From assembly GCF_000508085.1 (NCBI RefSeq), contig NZ_KI669560.1, positions 2,385,187 to 2,421,570 on the forward strand: a stretch of DNA of 36,384 nucleotides, given 5' to 3'. Positions 8,342 through 18,972 of this stretch are shown here, one piece after another. The number at the start of each line of letters is the position of its first letter. The first letter of the stretch is position 1. The position numbers and the translations under genes were made by a program. The notes beneath the pieces are model-generated. The model was given only the letters and a program-made list of their open reading frames with translations, did no database searches and was not told where the DNA came from. This DNA is from Sediminibacterium sp. C3 (GTDB lineage Bacteria > Bacteroidota > Bacteroidia > Chitinophagales > Chitinophagaceae).

Positions 8342-8950
8342 CTACCCAATACTACTGGCAACAATTGAATGAATCGTGAGGTCGAGTTCTTTGGTCTCTT
8401 TTAAAAGGGTTTCTAAGTGCTCCGTTTTTTCTTCTTCGGAAAGATGAGCATCGAACTTAATGATATTGTACAAACCCATGATATTAACCACATGCCTTCT
8501 CAGTTCATGTGATTGTTGCCAGGTTATTTGTTTTAATCTTTCGTTCTGATCCACAATTTGCGCAGCACTTCTTTTACCTGCTGTAATATCATGTCCTAAG
8601 CAAAGAATCCCTGCAGGATTTCCGGCAGCATCCTTAAACATAGAAAATTCCCAATGGGTCCAGTGAAATTCATTTTCGTTGTTGCTGGGCTTCCTTATTT
8701 CAATGGGGAATGCCTGATCAGGATACTGAAAACATTTTTGAACAATAGCACTACAGTCTTCCAAATCACCGGGATGAATAGCAATCTCCACAGGTTTACC
8801 AATAAAATCAACGCCTAAAAAGGCAAACCTTTCCTTGAATAAATCATTAACGTAAATATACTTGCCTTCTAAATCAGTTATGATAACTGAGTAGGTTACA
8901 GAATTCCGCAGAAAAGGCGGCAGCAAGCTGATGATTTCTGACTCAGTCAT
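8342..8950 (-). CDS. PAS protein with histidine-kinase DHp-like tail, no ATPase domain
   Basis: 202 residues. Residues about 15-125 form a PAS domain ('SVIITDLEGKYIYVNDLF', 'FHWTHWEFSMFKDAAGNPAGILCLGHDIT'). The tail 'QITWQQSHELRRHVVNIMGLYNII' is a DHp-like helix with the H-E-L-R-R box and a candidate phosphoacceptor His, followed by one more helix. No HATPase_c follows, so it cannot be an autonomous kinase. A longer relative with the same design lies at 29794-31230 and shares the N-terminal PAS ('F(H/F)WTHWE(F/I)S', 'GHD(I/V)T'). The cyclophilin gene ends 2 bases upstream on the same strand, so the two are cotranscribed. It may accept phosphate from, or pair with, a partner kinase; this is inference. 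Confidence 0.8.
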   Translation of the reverse strand: MTESEIISLLPPFLRNSVTYSVIITDLEGKYIYVNDLFKERFAFLGVDFIGKPVEIAIHPGDLEDCSAIVQKCFQYPDQAFPIEIRKPSNNENEFHWTHWEFSMFKDAAGNPAGILCLGHDITAGKRSAAQIVDQNERLKQITWQQSHELRRHVVNIMGLYNIIKFDAHLSEEEKTEHLETLLKETKELDLTIHSIVASSIG

Positions 8951-8952
8951 AG

Positions 8953-9583
8953 TTATTTAATTAAATACGCCTTATTAATTCTATCCAACTTTGGAAACTG
9001 CTTTAGAAACAGTTCCGGATATTTCTGGAGGGTATCGTATTTCGACATCGTTGCTCCCCCATAACCTGAATAAAGGGAATCTACCACCTGCATCCCTCTG
9101 ATTACTTTGCCAATGGGCGGATAGCCTTTAACACCTCCAGCTACTATAGTATCCAGCCTTTTGTTATCAACCAGATTAATAAACCATCGTACTCCCCCTG
9201 GTTTCCTTTCCACTTCTGGCATAACTCATATAGCCTTTTAAATTGCTTTGCATTACAGGTTCGTCAGGCAATTTATGGGCTGCCCATTTTTTAAAAACTG
9301 CTGTGTCTGTATTGCCCCACTGTACCACAAAATTGGGTACTACTCGATAGAACAATGTATTGTTATAAAAGCGATGCTTAACCGTCTGATAAAAACGGTC
9401 TGCAGCCAATGGAGACCATTCTCTGTACACTTCTACATCAAACACACCCTTGGTGGTTTCAAATCTTGCTACATAAGAAGCAGGTGCTTCTTCTTTTAAC
9501 CACTTCTCTTTAAAAACCGATCTGGCACAACTGGTCATTAGCAAGGAAAAACTGAAAAAATAAATCAGGGTTCTGGATTTCAT
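8953..9583 (-). pseudogene. Cyclophilin-type peptidyl-prolyl isomerase lipoprotein, one-base frameshift
   Basis: Starting at the ATG whose complement is 9581-9583, the product begins 'MKSRTLIYFFSFSLLMTSC', a lipoprotein signal, then 'VARFETTKGVFDVEVYREWSPLAADRF', 'FYRVVPNFVVQWG' and 'GYMSYARSGKETRG', all cyclophilin landmarks. That frame stops at 9176. The rest, 'WFINLVDNKRLD', 'GKVIRGMQVVDSL' and the C-terminus, is in another frame open from 9222 to the stop at 8953. Removing one C from the C5 run 9194-9198 (a G run on the coding strand) gives a 209-residue protein. A real frameshift would remove half the active site, so either the gene is dead or the base is wrong. Cotranscribed with the PAS gene. 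Confidence 0.8.
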
Positions 9584-9628
9584 AAATGCAATGATGTTCT
9601 TACTCAAATATAACAAGCATTCCCTAAC

Positions 9629-9654
9629 AAAAAAGCCCCGGGAAATCCCGGGGC
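9629..9654 (-). terminator. Rho-independent terminator of katG
   Basis: Perfect 9-base arms GCCCCGGGA (9635-9643) and TCCCGGGGC (9646-9654) with a two-base loop, followed on the minus strand by a U run (A6 at 9629-9634 on the plus strand). It sits 24 bases past the katG stop and separates katG from the cyclophilin-PAS unit. Confidence 0.9.
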
Positions 9655-9677
9655 CTTTATAGTAACACAACTAAAAT

Positions 9678-11918
<2,241 letters not shown>

Positions 11919-11939
11919 TTAACGGTTTTAACAGGGTTG

Positions 11940-11947
11940 CAAAGGTA
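11940..11947 (-). promoter_or_regulatory. Candidate -7 element for katG
   Basis: On the minus strand this reads TACCTTTG, an exact match to the Bacteroidota TAnnTTTG element, 36 bases before the katG ATG. A clean TTTG at the usual 19-20 base distance is not present, so the -33 part is weak; activated transcription would be compatible. Confidence 0.5.
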
Positions 11948-11995
11948 CACCCAAACAACAATATAGGAAACAACATTGAAGCGGCTTTGTTCAAT

Positions 11996-12023
11996 AAAAA
12001 AAGCTGCATTCCTGCAGCTTTTT
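11996..12023 (-). terminator. Terminator of the LruC-domain gene
   Basis: Arms AAAAAGCTGCA (11998-12008) and TGCAGCTTTTT (12013-12023) with a four-base loop; the minus-strand transcript ends in a U run from A7 at 11996-12002. It lies about 20 bases past the stop of the upstream lipoprotein gene and before the katG promoter. The plus strand also ends in T5, so it could work in both directions. Confidence 0.85.
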
Positions 12024-12043
12024 CAACGTATTTGCTTTTATAC

Positions 12044-14146
12044 TTATTTATTGTAAATCTTATCAACTGTTCTAAATCCAGGGCCGGAATTAGAATACCA
12101 ATCTTTATTGCTGGTTCCGCCACTTTTAGCCCAATCTAAGAAACGAAGGTATGCCTCACTAAAGGCCGCTCCTTCAATAGGATAGGCCAGGGTCTCCGCA
12201 AAATTCAACGCCCAGGGATAATTGTCTTTAGAAACATAATATCGGCTGGAACCTGGCTTGGAGTCATCATTCCCAGTACCAAACAGTTTCGTATCTGCCA
12301 AATCAGTAGGGGCAAATCCTGGCAAGTGGACTTCATAACCTCTTCTTTGGTTGCTAATCAGGAATGGATTGCTGTTCGCAATATTTAGAGTTGCAGGAGA
12401 AACAGGACTATTAAACTGAATTAAAACAGAAACAGGTGTTCCGGTTGTCTTATCCATATCAACACGGGTATTCACGAAAACTGCACCATTCGGATATTTT
12501 AATACCGCATACATATTGTCGATGGGTATAATAACTGCCCTGGATTGACCCGCTTCTGTACCATTGGCACTGAATTTAGCCAGGCCAGTTGCAACATTTT
12601 GTCCGCTTACCGATTTAATTAAACTTGGCGCAAAGGAAAACTGCACTCCAAAAGCATTCTGATATGATGCCCCATTGGCCAGTGGCTTATAATCAGCTGT
12701 CATTTCAACCACATTATTTTGTGCATTCGACACCATGGTATAACGGTAGCCTATCACCATATCGTTCATATCATAGTCGCCTGCAAATGGAAACAAATCT
12801 TCAAAAGCAAGTGTACCCCAGTTAGTTTCAGAAGGATAATAGCTTACAAAAGCTTTAGCCGGATCGTTGGGAAACTGATCCAACTCGTCAAGCACACCAT
12901 CTCCATCTGCATCCAATGTTTTTTCCGCTTCCTGAACTCCCTTGGTATCAATGGCGGTAATTGGATTAGAGGTTGCATAAATAATTAAATCATTAAAATC
13001 CTGATCGCAATCTTTACTATCTCTTTTTATGTCTTCAAACCCAATTAAAAAAGTATTCTTGTATTGCAAAAACACATTGTGTTTTCGTAAATTTTTATCC
13101 GCTTCCGGATTTAGATTAGCATCAGAGAAAAGTGCGGTTGCACCAACACTTACGTCTTTGCCATTCCATGCATTTTGAAACAATACCAAACCAATGGTTG
13201 TGCCTGCTTTGAAAGTTCCCAATTTCACTTTATCGCCGGAAACCATTTCACCACTACTGCCTTTTAAACTGGCATTGGGATAAATGAAGTTGATTTCATT
13301 GATGTCCGCTAAAGAAGTAGGTGGGGTTTTGGTATCATAGGTGTAAAAACCCAATGCATTTCTAAAACCAGCTCCTTCATGTACAAATGTGATCCACACT
13401 TCTGCATCTTCTATTACATTGATATTGGTAGTAGCATCACTGGCAATATATTCCGGATGTAGTTCAGGAACTTTTTTCTGTTCAGGCAATGAAGCATTGA
13501 TGGTATTTAACATCTCAATTCCAATTTCATCTCCAGGCGTTTCCAGGTAATTGGGTCTGCCATTGCTATTATAGGTTCCGAGATAAGAAAACTTGGTTTT
13601 TGTTTTGACCCCATTGATATCCATGCTAATCATTCCCCCATTAGAACTGGCAGCAGAGCGGATTATATTCGCCGCATTGGCAGGCCCGGCGTTGGATTGC
13701 AATACACCAACTATATTACCGGAGAAGCCATTAGAGCCACCGATAGTGCAGTTCAGTGTATTATTAGTAGTAGTTACCAATACATTCTGAATCAATCCCA
13801 GATAATTGGCATCCACTACAACCGTATCCATATAGGCAGACATATTGGTCTTGGCATCAAGCACTCCCTGCGCATTGGTTACTCCTTTAAAAATCAACTG
13901 CCCTCTTACTCCTTTGTTTAAACTGTAAATAGAAACAGGAACGCCGGGTATGGCTTTGTTTCGATTGGTTAATGCAGTAATGGTAACTATTACATCTTTG
14001 GTAGTGATAAAATTAAACCCATCCGGCGCAATTTTATTGGCAGGATTGGTGGGTGGATTATTAGGATCGGTATCCGCTACTTTTTTACAAGCGGCAAGTC
14101 CTAAAAGCACCATTACAAAAAGAGAAAGAGAAGCTTTGCTTAACAT
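12044..14146 (-). CDS. LruC domain-containing lipoprotein
   Basis: 700 residues with a lipoprotein signal (lipobox 'LGLAAC', Cys about residue 20) and a proline/asparagine linker. Residues about 45-135 look like an Ig-like/carboxypeptidase-regulatory beta domain ('VIVTITALTNRNKAIPGVPVSIYSL'). Then comes a DUF4114-like part ending in 'DCDQDFNDLIIYATSN', an Asp-rich 'DADGDGVLDELDQFPNDP' calcium-binding type stretch, and a DUF4842/LruC-type C-terminal domain starting 'LAFEDLFPFAGDYDMNDMVIGYRY'. The repeated D-x-D-x-N-D motifs suggest calcium binding. The protein is expected on the cell surface. Cellular role unknown. Monocistronic by context, with a terminator downstream. Confidence 0.85.
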   Translation of the reverse strand: MLSKASLSLFVMVLLGLAACKKVADTDPNNPPTNPANKIAPDGFNFITTKDVIVTITALTNRNKAIPGVPVSIYSLNKGVRGQLIFKGVTNAQGVLDAKTNMSAYMDTVVVDANYLGLIQNVLVTTTNNTLNCTIGGSNGFSGNIVGVLQSNAGPANAANIIRSAASSNGGMISMDINGVKTKTKFSYLGTYNSNGRPNYLETPGDEIGIEMLNTINASLPEQKKVPELHPEYIASDATTNINVIEDAEVWITFVHEGAGFRNALGFYTYDTKTPPTSLADINEINFIYPNASLKGSSGEMVSGDKVKLGTFKAGTTIGLVLFQNAWNGKDVSVGATALFSDANLNPEADKNLRKHNVFLQYKNTFLIGFEDIKRDSKDCDQDFNDLIIYATSNPITAIDTKGVQEAEKTLDADGDGVLDELDQFPNDPAKAFVSYYPSETNWGTLAFEDLFPFAGDYDMNDMVIGYRYTMVSNAQNNVVEMTADYKPLANGASYQNAFGVQFSFAPSLIKSVSGQNVATGLAKFSANGTEAGQSRAVIIPIDNMYAVLKYPNGAVFVNTRVDMDKTTGTPVSVLIQFNSPVSPATLNIANSNPFLISNQRRGYEVHLPGFAPTDLADTKLFGTGNDDSKPGSSRYYVSKDNYPWALNFAETLAYPIEGAAFSEAYLRFLDWAKSGGTSNKDWYSNSGPGFRTVDKIYNK

Positions 14147-14386
14147 ATATAAGGGTTTAATAAACGGATACAGTAAGTTAATGCTGAAGTACGAATTGGG
14201 TGCCAGAACGCACTAACCAAACCAACCCAAATGGGTACAAAGGAATAACTATTTCTACACTACAAAGATAAATTATATTAATCACCAATATTAAATTATC
14301 GGCTAAAACAAGTAATATTTTCATCATGTATGGCTAAATTACAAACTGGTTTGTACCAGAATTACCCGACAACTATATTCGCTGCC

Positions 14387-15616
14387 ATGACAAAATACTT
14401 CCTCTCATATCTTTTCTTGTCTATTACCCTGCAAACGGCGATGGCACAGCAAAAAAAACCGAAAATTGTCTTTGTTATTGCAGATGGAATCCCGGCAGCA
14501 TTGATAGAAAAGTCATTAGCACCCAACTTTCACAGAATCGTATCCAAAGGTTTGTATAAAAGGGCTTTTGTCGGGGGGATTAAAAACGCCTATAACCAAA
14601 CACCCACTATTTCTGCGCCAGGGTACAACAATCTGATTACGGGCACCTGGGCCAATAAACATAATGTGGTGGACAACCAAATTAAAAACCCGAACTATTC
14701 CTACTACACGATTTTCCGGTTTTTAAAAGAGCAATACCCACAGAAAACCACCGCCATTTTTTCTACCTGGCAAGACAATCGCACTAAATTAATAGGGGAA
14801 GGACTGGAAGCAACAGGTCGCTTAAAAATGGACTTTGCTTTTGATGGATATGAATTGGATACTTTGCAGTTTCCTCACGACAAACAGGCGCATTATACCT
14901 ATCTGATAGACCAGCACGTGATTGCCAAAGCAGACAGCACCATACGCACTGAAGGTCCGGATCTTTCCTGGATATACCTGCAACACACAGACGATATGGG
15001 GCACAGATATGGATTCAGCAACGAAATGGACAAAGCCGTTCTGCAACTGGATGAGCAGATGGGAAATATATTTGACGCCATTAAATTCAGAGAAAAAAAA
15101 TTCAGAGAAGATTGGTTATTCATTTTAACCACCGATCATGGCAGAGATGCTGCAACAGGAAAGAATCACGGTGGTCAATCCGATGCAGAAAGAACCACCT
15201 GGTTAATTTCCAATAAAAGAAATACCAATACCTATTATAAAGAAAACACCCCAGCCATTGTTGACCTGCTTCCCACTATGGCCAGGTTTCAGCAAATCAA
15301 TATCCCTTTAGACCACTTATTTGAGTTGGATGGGGTTCCGATTATGGGGCCGGTATCAGTTTCAAACCCTACATTAAATGCAACTGCAGATAGCGTAACC
15401 TTACATTGGAAATCTTATGAACCAAAAAGCAAAATAAAAGTATGGGTAAGCTACACCAATGATTTTGCCAAAGGTGGTAAAGACCAATATGAACTATTAC
15501 AGGAAGTAGCTTGTTCAAAAGAAAGAACATCCCTTCCAATCCCCCCGGGAAAAACCTTTGCTAAATATGTATTGCAAGGAAAGCACAATGCCGTAAATAT
15601 TCACTGGCACCGCTAG
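14387..15616 (+). CDS. Secreted nucleotide pyrophosphatase/phosphodiesterase-type enzyme
   Basis: An upstream in-frame ATG exists at 14330, but the ATG at 14387 gives a proper signal peptide ([21 protein letters not shown]), so I use it; 409 residues. The alkaline-phosphatase superfamily pattern is visible: metal-binding Asp in '[10 protein letters not shown]', nucleophile region '[16 protein letters not shown]', '[12 protein letters not shown]' with Asp and His ligands, 'LTTDHGRD', and a later His in 'GKNHGGQSD'. This is the set used by type I phosphodiesterases (ENPP/NPP-like) with two zinc ions. A fibronectin-like C-terminal strand region follows from about 330 on. Substrate unknown; periplasmic. 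Its TAG (15614-15616) overlaps the stop of the convergent gene. Confidence 0.85.
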   Translation: MTKYFLSYLFLSITLQTAMAQQKKPKIVFVIADGIPAALIEKSLAPNFHRIVSKGLYKRAFVGGIKNAYNQTPTISAPGYNNLITGTWANKHNVVDNQIKNPNYSYYTIFRFLKEQYPQKTTAIFSTWQDNRTKLIGEGLEATGRLKMDFAFDGYELDTLQFPHDKQAHYTYLIDQHVIAKADSTIRTEGPDLSWIYLQHTDDMGHRYGFSNEMDKAVLQLDEQMGNIFDAIKFREKKFREDWLFILTTDHGRDAATGKNHGGQSDAERTTWLISNKRNTNTYYKENTPAIVDLLPTMARFQQINIPLDHLFELDGVPIMGPVSVSNPTLNATADSVTLHWKSYEPKSKIKVWVSYTNDFAKGGKDQYELLQEVACSKERTSLPIPPGKTFAKYVLQGKHNAVNIHWHR

Positions 15617-16392
15617 CGAATGCTGTGTAGGTATTCACTTCCAACTTTACCGTAGTTGTCGTTCAGGTGCGCAGTAATCAAGGCATTGATTACACGAGGT
15701 TCTTTCTGACCGCTGAACTTTTTAATTAAATAAATCTGTCTGTTGATTTCTGTTAAAGGAGCAATTACCGGAACAAATTCTGCCAGTACATCGTTTTTCA
15801 ACATACCATACTCATAATGCTGGTAACAGAACTTTACTCTCTGTCCGGCAACAAACTGACTACCGTCACCCACTACAGATGAGTTAAAATAAATGCCTCT
15901 GTCAGATGCAGGAATTTTGCGCACTATCTGCTGACCTTTATCTTCCCAGGTTAAATAGAAAAAATTCTGAGCATCCAACTTGTAAAAAGGAATAATTTTC
16001 AGAGGAACTCCCATCACCAATAGTACCCGTTGATTGGTTTCAGGAGAATGAAAATAGGTTCGGGGATTATACCCTTCATAATTAATAGGGCGCGAAACAA
16101 TTTTGTACTTACTCTGAATAGATGCAACCTGATCTTTAACAGTCAAATCTTTTCCTGCAGACTTTGGAGTTATTTCCATCCTGCCTTTTTGAGCATGAAT
16201 TAAAACCAATTTAGAATTGGCGTCCTGCAAAAGAATTTTATCAGTAGGCTTTAAAGCATCTCCCAGTCTCACTCCCCTGTTGGAAACGGTATTAAGGGCA
16301 TTCCCCTTCATGTAAATAACATAAAAATTATCTTCCTGCATGAAACTCATGCAAACCATCATGATAACAATACCTAAAACAAATCTTTTCAT
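15613..16392 (-). CDS. Secreted hypothetical protein
   Basis: 259 residues with an N-terminal signal ([19 protein letters not shown]). The first domain, '[53 protein letters not shown]', has the shape of a small beta-barrel/FecR-like or SH3-like fold seen in Bacteroidota exported proteins. The remainder is not recognised. It converges on the phosphodiesterase gene with a four-base overlap of the two stop codons. The histidine phosphatase gene lies upstream on the same strand, 53 bases away. No function assigned. Confidence 0.65.
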   Translation of the reverse strand: MKRFVLGIVIMMVCMSFMQEDNFYVIYMKGNALNTVSNRGVRLGDALKPTDKILLQDANSKLVLIHAQKGRMEITPKSAGKDLTVKDQVASIQSKYKIVSRPINYEGYNPRTYFHSPETNQRVLLVMGVPLKIIPFYKLDAQNFFYLTWEDKGQQIVRKIPASDRGIYFNSSVVGDGSQFVAGQRVKFCYQHYEYGMLKNDVLAEFVPVIAPLTEINRQIYLIKKFSGQKEPRVINALITAHLNDNYGKVGSEYLHSIR

Positions 16393-16445
16393 AACACAAA
16401 ATTACTACTAAAATATGGCAAGCCCTATCGCATAACGAGTAGAAC

Positions 16446-17000
16446 TTACTTCATTGCAGAAGTGCCTCCCCTATGCGGCTTTCCAAATTGATAAGCCGTT
16501 GCAGTGGCTTTTCCGGCATCATCAATTACGACTTTAAAAATATAATCATAATCTTCATCATTCAAAAGCGGAACTGGTCGGTTACCTCCCATTGCATCAA
16601 TGGTTTCCAGAACGGTATTAGAATGCCCTACCAGTAAAATGGTTTTCCCCTTCCAGGTAGATTTAATTTTCTCTACTACCATTTGAATGCTTCTTGGATT
16701 ATATATTTCAAGAGGCGCTTTTATATGAGCAGCGGTCTGCACCGTACGTTTGGTATCGGTACTTAGGATCTGTGCTATATTTTCTTTTTGCAAATAAGTT
16801 GCCAGATCAATAGCCCTTTGTTTACCCTCCGCATTTAAATCCGGATTGGCCCTGGTAGCCATGGCCGTGTCTTTTTCTCCGTGCCGAACAATCCACACGG
16901 TGGTCGATTGCGCAACAGTTGAAATCCAACCGAAAACAACCAACCCCATTACCATTAAAATCTTAGACCAACCTATACCTTGTATTTGATTCAATTTCAT
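16446..17000 (-). CDS. Exported histidine phosphatase (phosphoglycerate mutase superfamily)
   Basis: The longest frame reaches 17078, but the ATG at 16998-17000 yields 'MKLNQIQGIGWSKILMVMGLVVFGWISTVAQ', a credible signal peptide, giving 184 residues. The catalytic R-H-G motif is at residues 39-41 ('WIVRHGEKD'). A basic residue pair in 'LSTDTKRTVQTA' and the second catalytic His in 'LLVGHSNTVLE' complete the set. Members are phosphatases acting through a phospho-histidine; some Bacteroidota members are annotated as SixA-like. Substrate cannot be predicted. Likely periplasmic. Confidence 0.85.
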   Translation of the reverse strand: MKLNQIQGIGWSKILMVMGLVVFGWISTVAQSTTVWIVRHGEKDTAMATRANPDLNAEGKQRAIDLATYLQKENIAQILSTDTKRTVQTAAHIKAPLEIYNPRSIQMVVEKIKSTWKGKTILLVGHSNTVLETIDAMGGNRPVPLLNDEDYDYIFKVVIDDAGKATATAYQFGKPHRGGTSAMK

Positions 17001-17128
17001 AACTTCTAATTTAATCCCGCAAAAAACAGCAAGCTTTAAAAACAAATTCGAGCATACCCGCAAGTTCTTGCAAAACAATTAATTATTCATTAAATATAAT
17101 TAAACTTGTGACCAAATAGTCATTTATT

Positions 17129-18967
17129 ATGTGTGGAATTGTTGGTTACACTGGGCCAAGAGAGGCCTATCCTATTGTGTTAAAAGGGCTGAAAAGATTG
17201 GAATACCGCGGTTACGATAGTTCAGGCGTTGCGCTGCTGAACGATAAGAAAATAAAAGTTTATAAGAAAAAAGGAAAAGTAGCTGAATTAGAAGAAGCGG
17301 CCATTGGCCAGGATATTCACGCAAATATCGGCATTGGACATACCCGCTGGGCTACCCATGGTGAACCCAGCGACCGTAATGCGCACCCGCACCAATCGCA
17401 AAGCGGTGAACTCGCAATGATTCACAATGGAATCATTGAAAACTACACACAGATTAAAAAAGAATTGGAATCGAAAGGATACCATTTTAAAAGCGATACC
17501 GACACGGAAGTTTTGTTGAATTTTATTGAAGACATTAAAATCAATAACAACTGTTCATTGGAAGAAGCCCTTCGTATTGCGCTAAAACGTGTGGTAGGTG
17601 CCTATTGTATTTTATTGATTTCTAAAGATGAACCTGAGACCATTATAGCTGCCCGTAAAGGAAGTCCATTGGTAATTGGTATTGGCAAGGGTGAACATTT
17701 TTTAGCGAGCGATGCTTCGCCGATTATTGAATACACCAAAGAAGTGGTGTACGTAAACGATTACGAGATTGCCATTGTGAAGCCAGACGAATTGATTCTG
17801 AAGAACCTAGGCAATGAAAAGCAAACGCCTTTTATTACCAAGCTGGATATGGAATTGGCCGCTATTGAAAAAGGCGGTTATGATCATTTCATGCTGAAAG
17901 AAATTCACGAGCAACCTAGCACTATTCACGATTGTTTGAGAGGTAGATTATTGCCGCAGAGTTTACAAATCATGATGGGTGGAATTGAAAATAATATGGA
18001 GGCATTTATTAATGCCAACCGTATTATGATTGTAGCCTGCGGAACCAGCTGGCACGCAGGTTTGATTGCTGAATATTTGATTGAAGAGTTCTGCCGCATA
18101 CCGGTAGAAGTAGAATATGCATCTGAATTCCGATACAGAAACCCAGTGATTCACAAAGGAGATGTAATCATCGCTATTTCTCAAAGTGGTGAAACCGCAG
18201 ATACCTTGGTGGCATTGGAAAGTGCAAAGGAAAAAGGCGCTTTCATTTTTGGAGTAGTAAACGCGGTAGGTAGTTCTATTGCACGTTTAAGCCATGCAGG
18301 TGCTTACACGCATAGTGGTCCTGAAATTGGTGTAGCCAGTACGAAAGCCTTTACCGGACAATTGGCCGTGCTAATGATGATGGCGTTGAAGATTGGTTAC
18401 GCAAAAGGAACTTTATCTAAAGATCGCTATGCACAGTTGATGCATGACTTAGAAACCATTCCTGAAAAGATCAAAGAGATTCTTGCCGACACTAGCAATA
18501 TTCAGCGCATCGCCGAGAAATACAAAGATGCTTCTGACTTCTTGTTCTTAGGAAGAGGATACAATTTCCCCGTTGCATTGGAAGGTGCTTTAAAGCTAAA
18601 AGAGATTTCTTACATACACGCAGAAGGCTACCCTGCTGCTGAAATGAAACATGGCCCTATTGCACTGGTAGATGAAAATCTTCCCGTTGTATTTGTAGCG
18701 ACCAAAGATTCTTACTACGAGAAAATTGTTTCGAACGTACAGGAAATTAAAGCACGTAAAGGAAAGGTACTTGCAGTGGCCACGGTGGGCGACGAAGTAA
18801 TTCCTGGCATGGCCGACGATGTAATGTTTGTTCCTGATGCAGACGAAGCTATAGCACCCCTATTGAGTGTGGTTCCTTTGCAATTGTTGAGCTACTATGT
18901 AGGTCTTTACAAAGGATTAGATGTAGACAAGCCAAGAAACTTAGCGAAGAGTGTAACTGTTGAATAA
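17129..18967 (+). CDS. glmS: Glutamine--fructose-6-phosphate aminotransferase
   Basis: 612 residues, full length. It begins 'MCGIVGYTG', so Cys2 becomes the N-terminal nucleophile of the glutaminase domain (to about 220, with 'GHTRWATHGEPSDRNAHPH' and 'HNGIIENY'). Two SIS domains follow: the first with 'CGTSWHAGL' and 'SQSGETADTL', the second with 'FLGRGYNFPVALEGALKLKEISYIHAEGYPAAEMKHGPIAL'. The C-terminus 'KPRNLAKSVTVE' is typical. It makes glucosamine-6-phosphate for peptidoglycan and LPS. The upstream region shows no ribozyme-like structure that I can recognise. The DUF4954 gene follows after 5 bases. Confidence 0.98.
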   Translation: MCGIVGYTGPREAYPIVLKGLKRLEYRGYDSSGVALLNDKKIKVYKKKGKVAELEEAAIGQDIHANIGIGHTRWATHGEPSDRNAHPHQSQSGELAMIHNGIIENYTQIKKELESKGYHFKSDTDTEVLLNFIEDIKINNNCSLEEALRIALKRVVGAYCILLISKDEPETIIAARKGSPLVIGIGKGEHFLASDASPIIEYTKEVVYVNDYEIAIVKPDELILKNLGNEKQTPFITKLDMELAAIEKGGYDHFMLKEIHEQPSTIHDCLRGRLLPQSLQIMMGGIENNMEAFINANRIMIVACGTSWHAGLIAEYLIEEFCRIPVEVEYASEFRYRNPVIHKGDVIIAISQSGETADTLVALESAKEKGAFIFGVVNAVGSSIARLSHAGAYTHSGPEIGVASTKAFTGQLAVLMMMALKIGYAKGTLSKDRYAQLMHDLETIPEKIKEILADTSNIQRIAEKYKDASDFLFLGRGYNFPVALEGALKLKEISYIHAEGYPAAEMKHGPIALVDENLPVVFVATKDSYYEKIVSNVQEIKARKGKVLAVATVGDEVIPGMADDVMFVPDADEAIAPLLSVVPLQLLSYYVGLYKGLDVDKPRNLAKSVTVE

Positions 18968-18972
18968 AAAAT

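Noticed and set aside
14263..14270. TATCTTTG on the minus strand upstream of the LruC-domain gene as a -7 element.
   Set aside because: The nearest TTG is only 15 bases upstream, too close for the usual spacer, and the element is about 115 bases from the ATG; kept out of the feature list.
17001..17128. Possible glmS riboswitch/ribozyme in the leader of glmS.
   Set aside because: No core pseudoknot sequence is recognisable, and that ribozyme is essentially confined to Firmicutes-type leaders.
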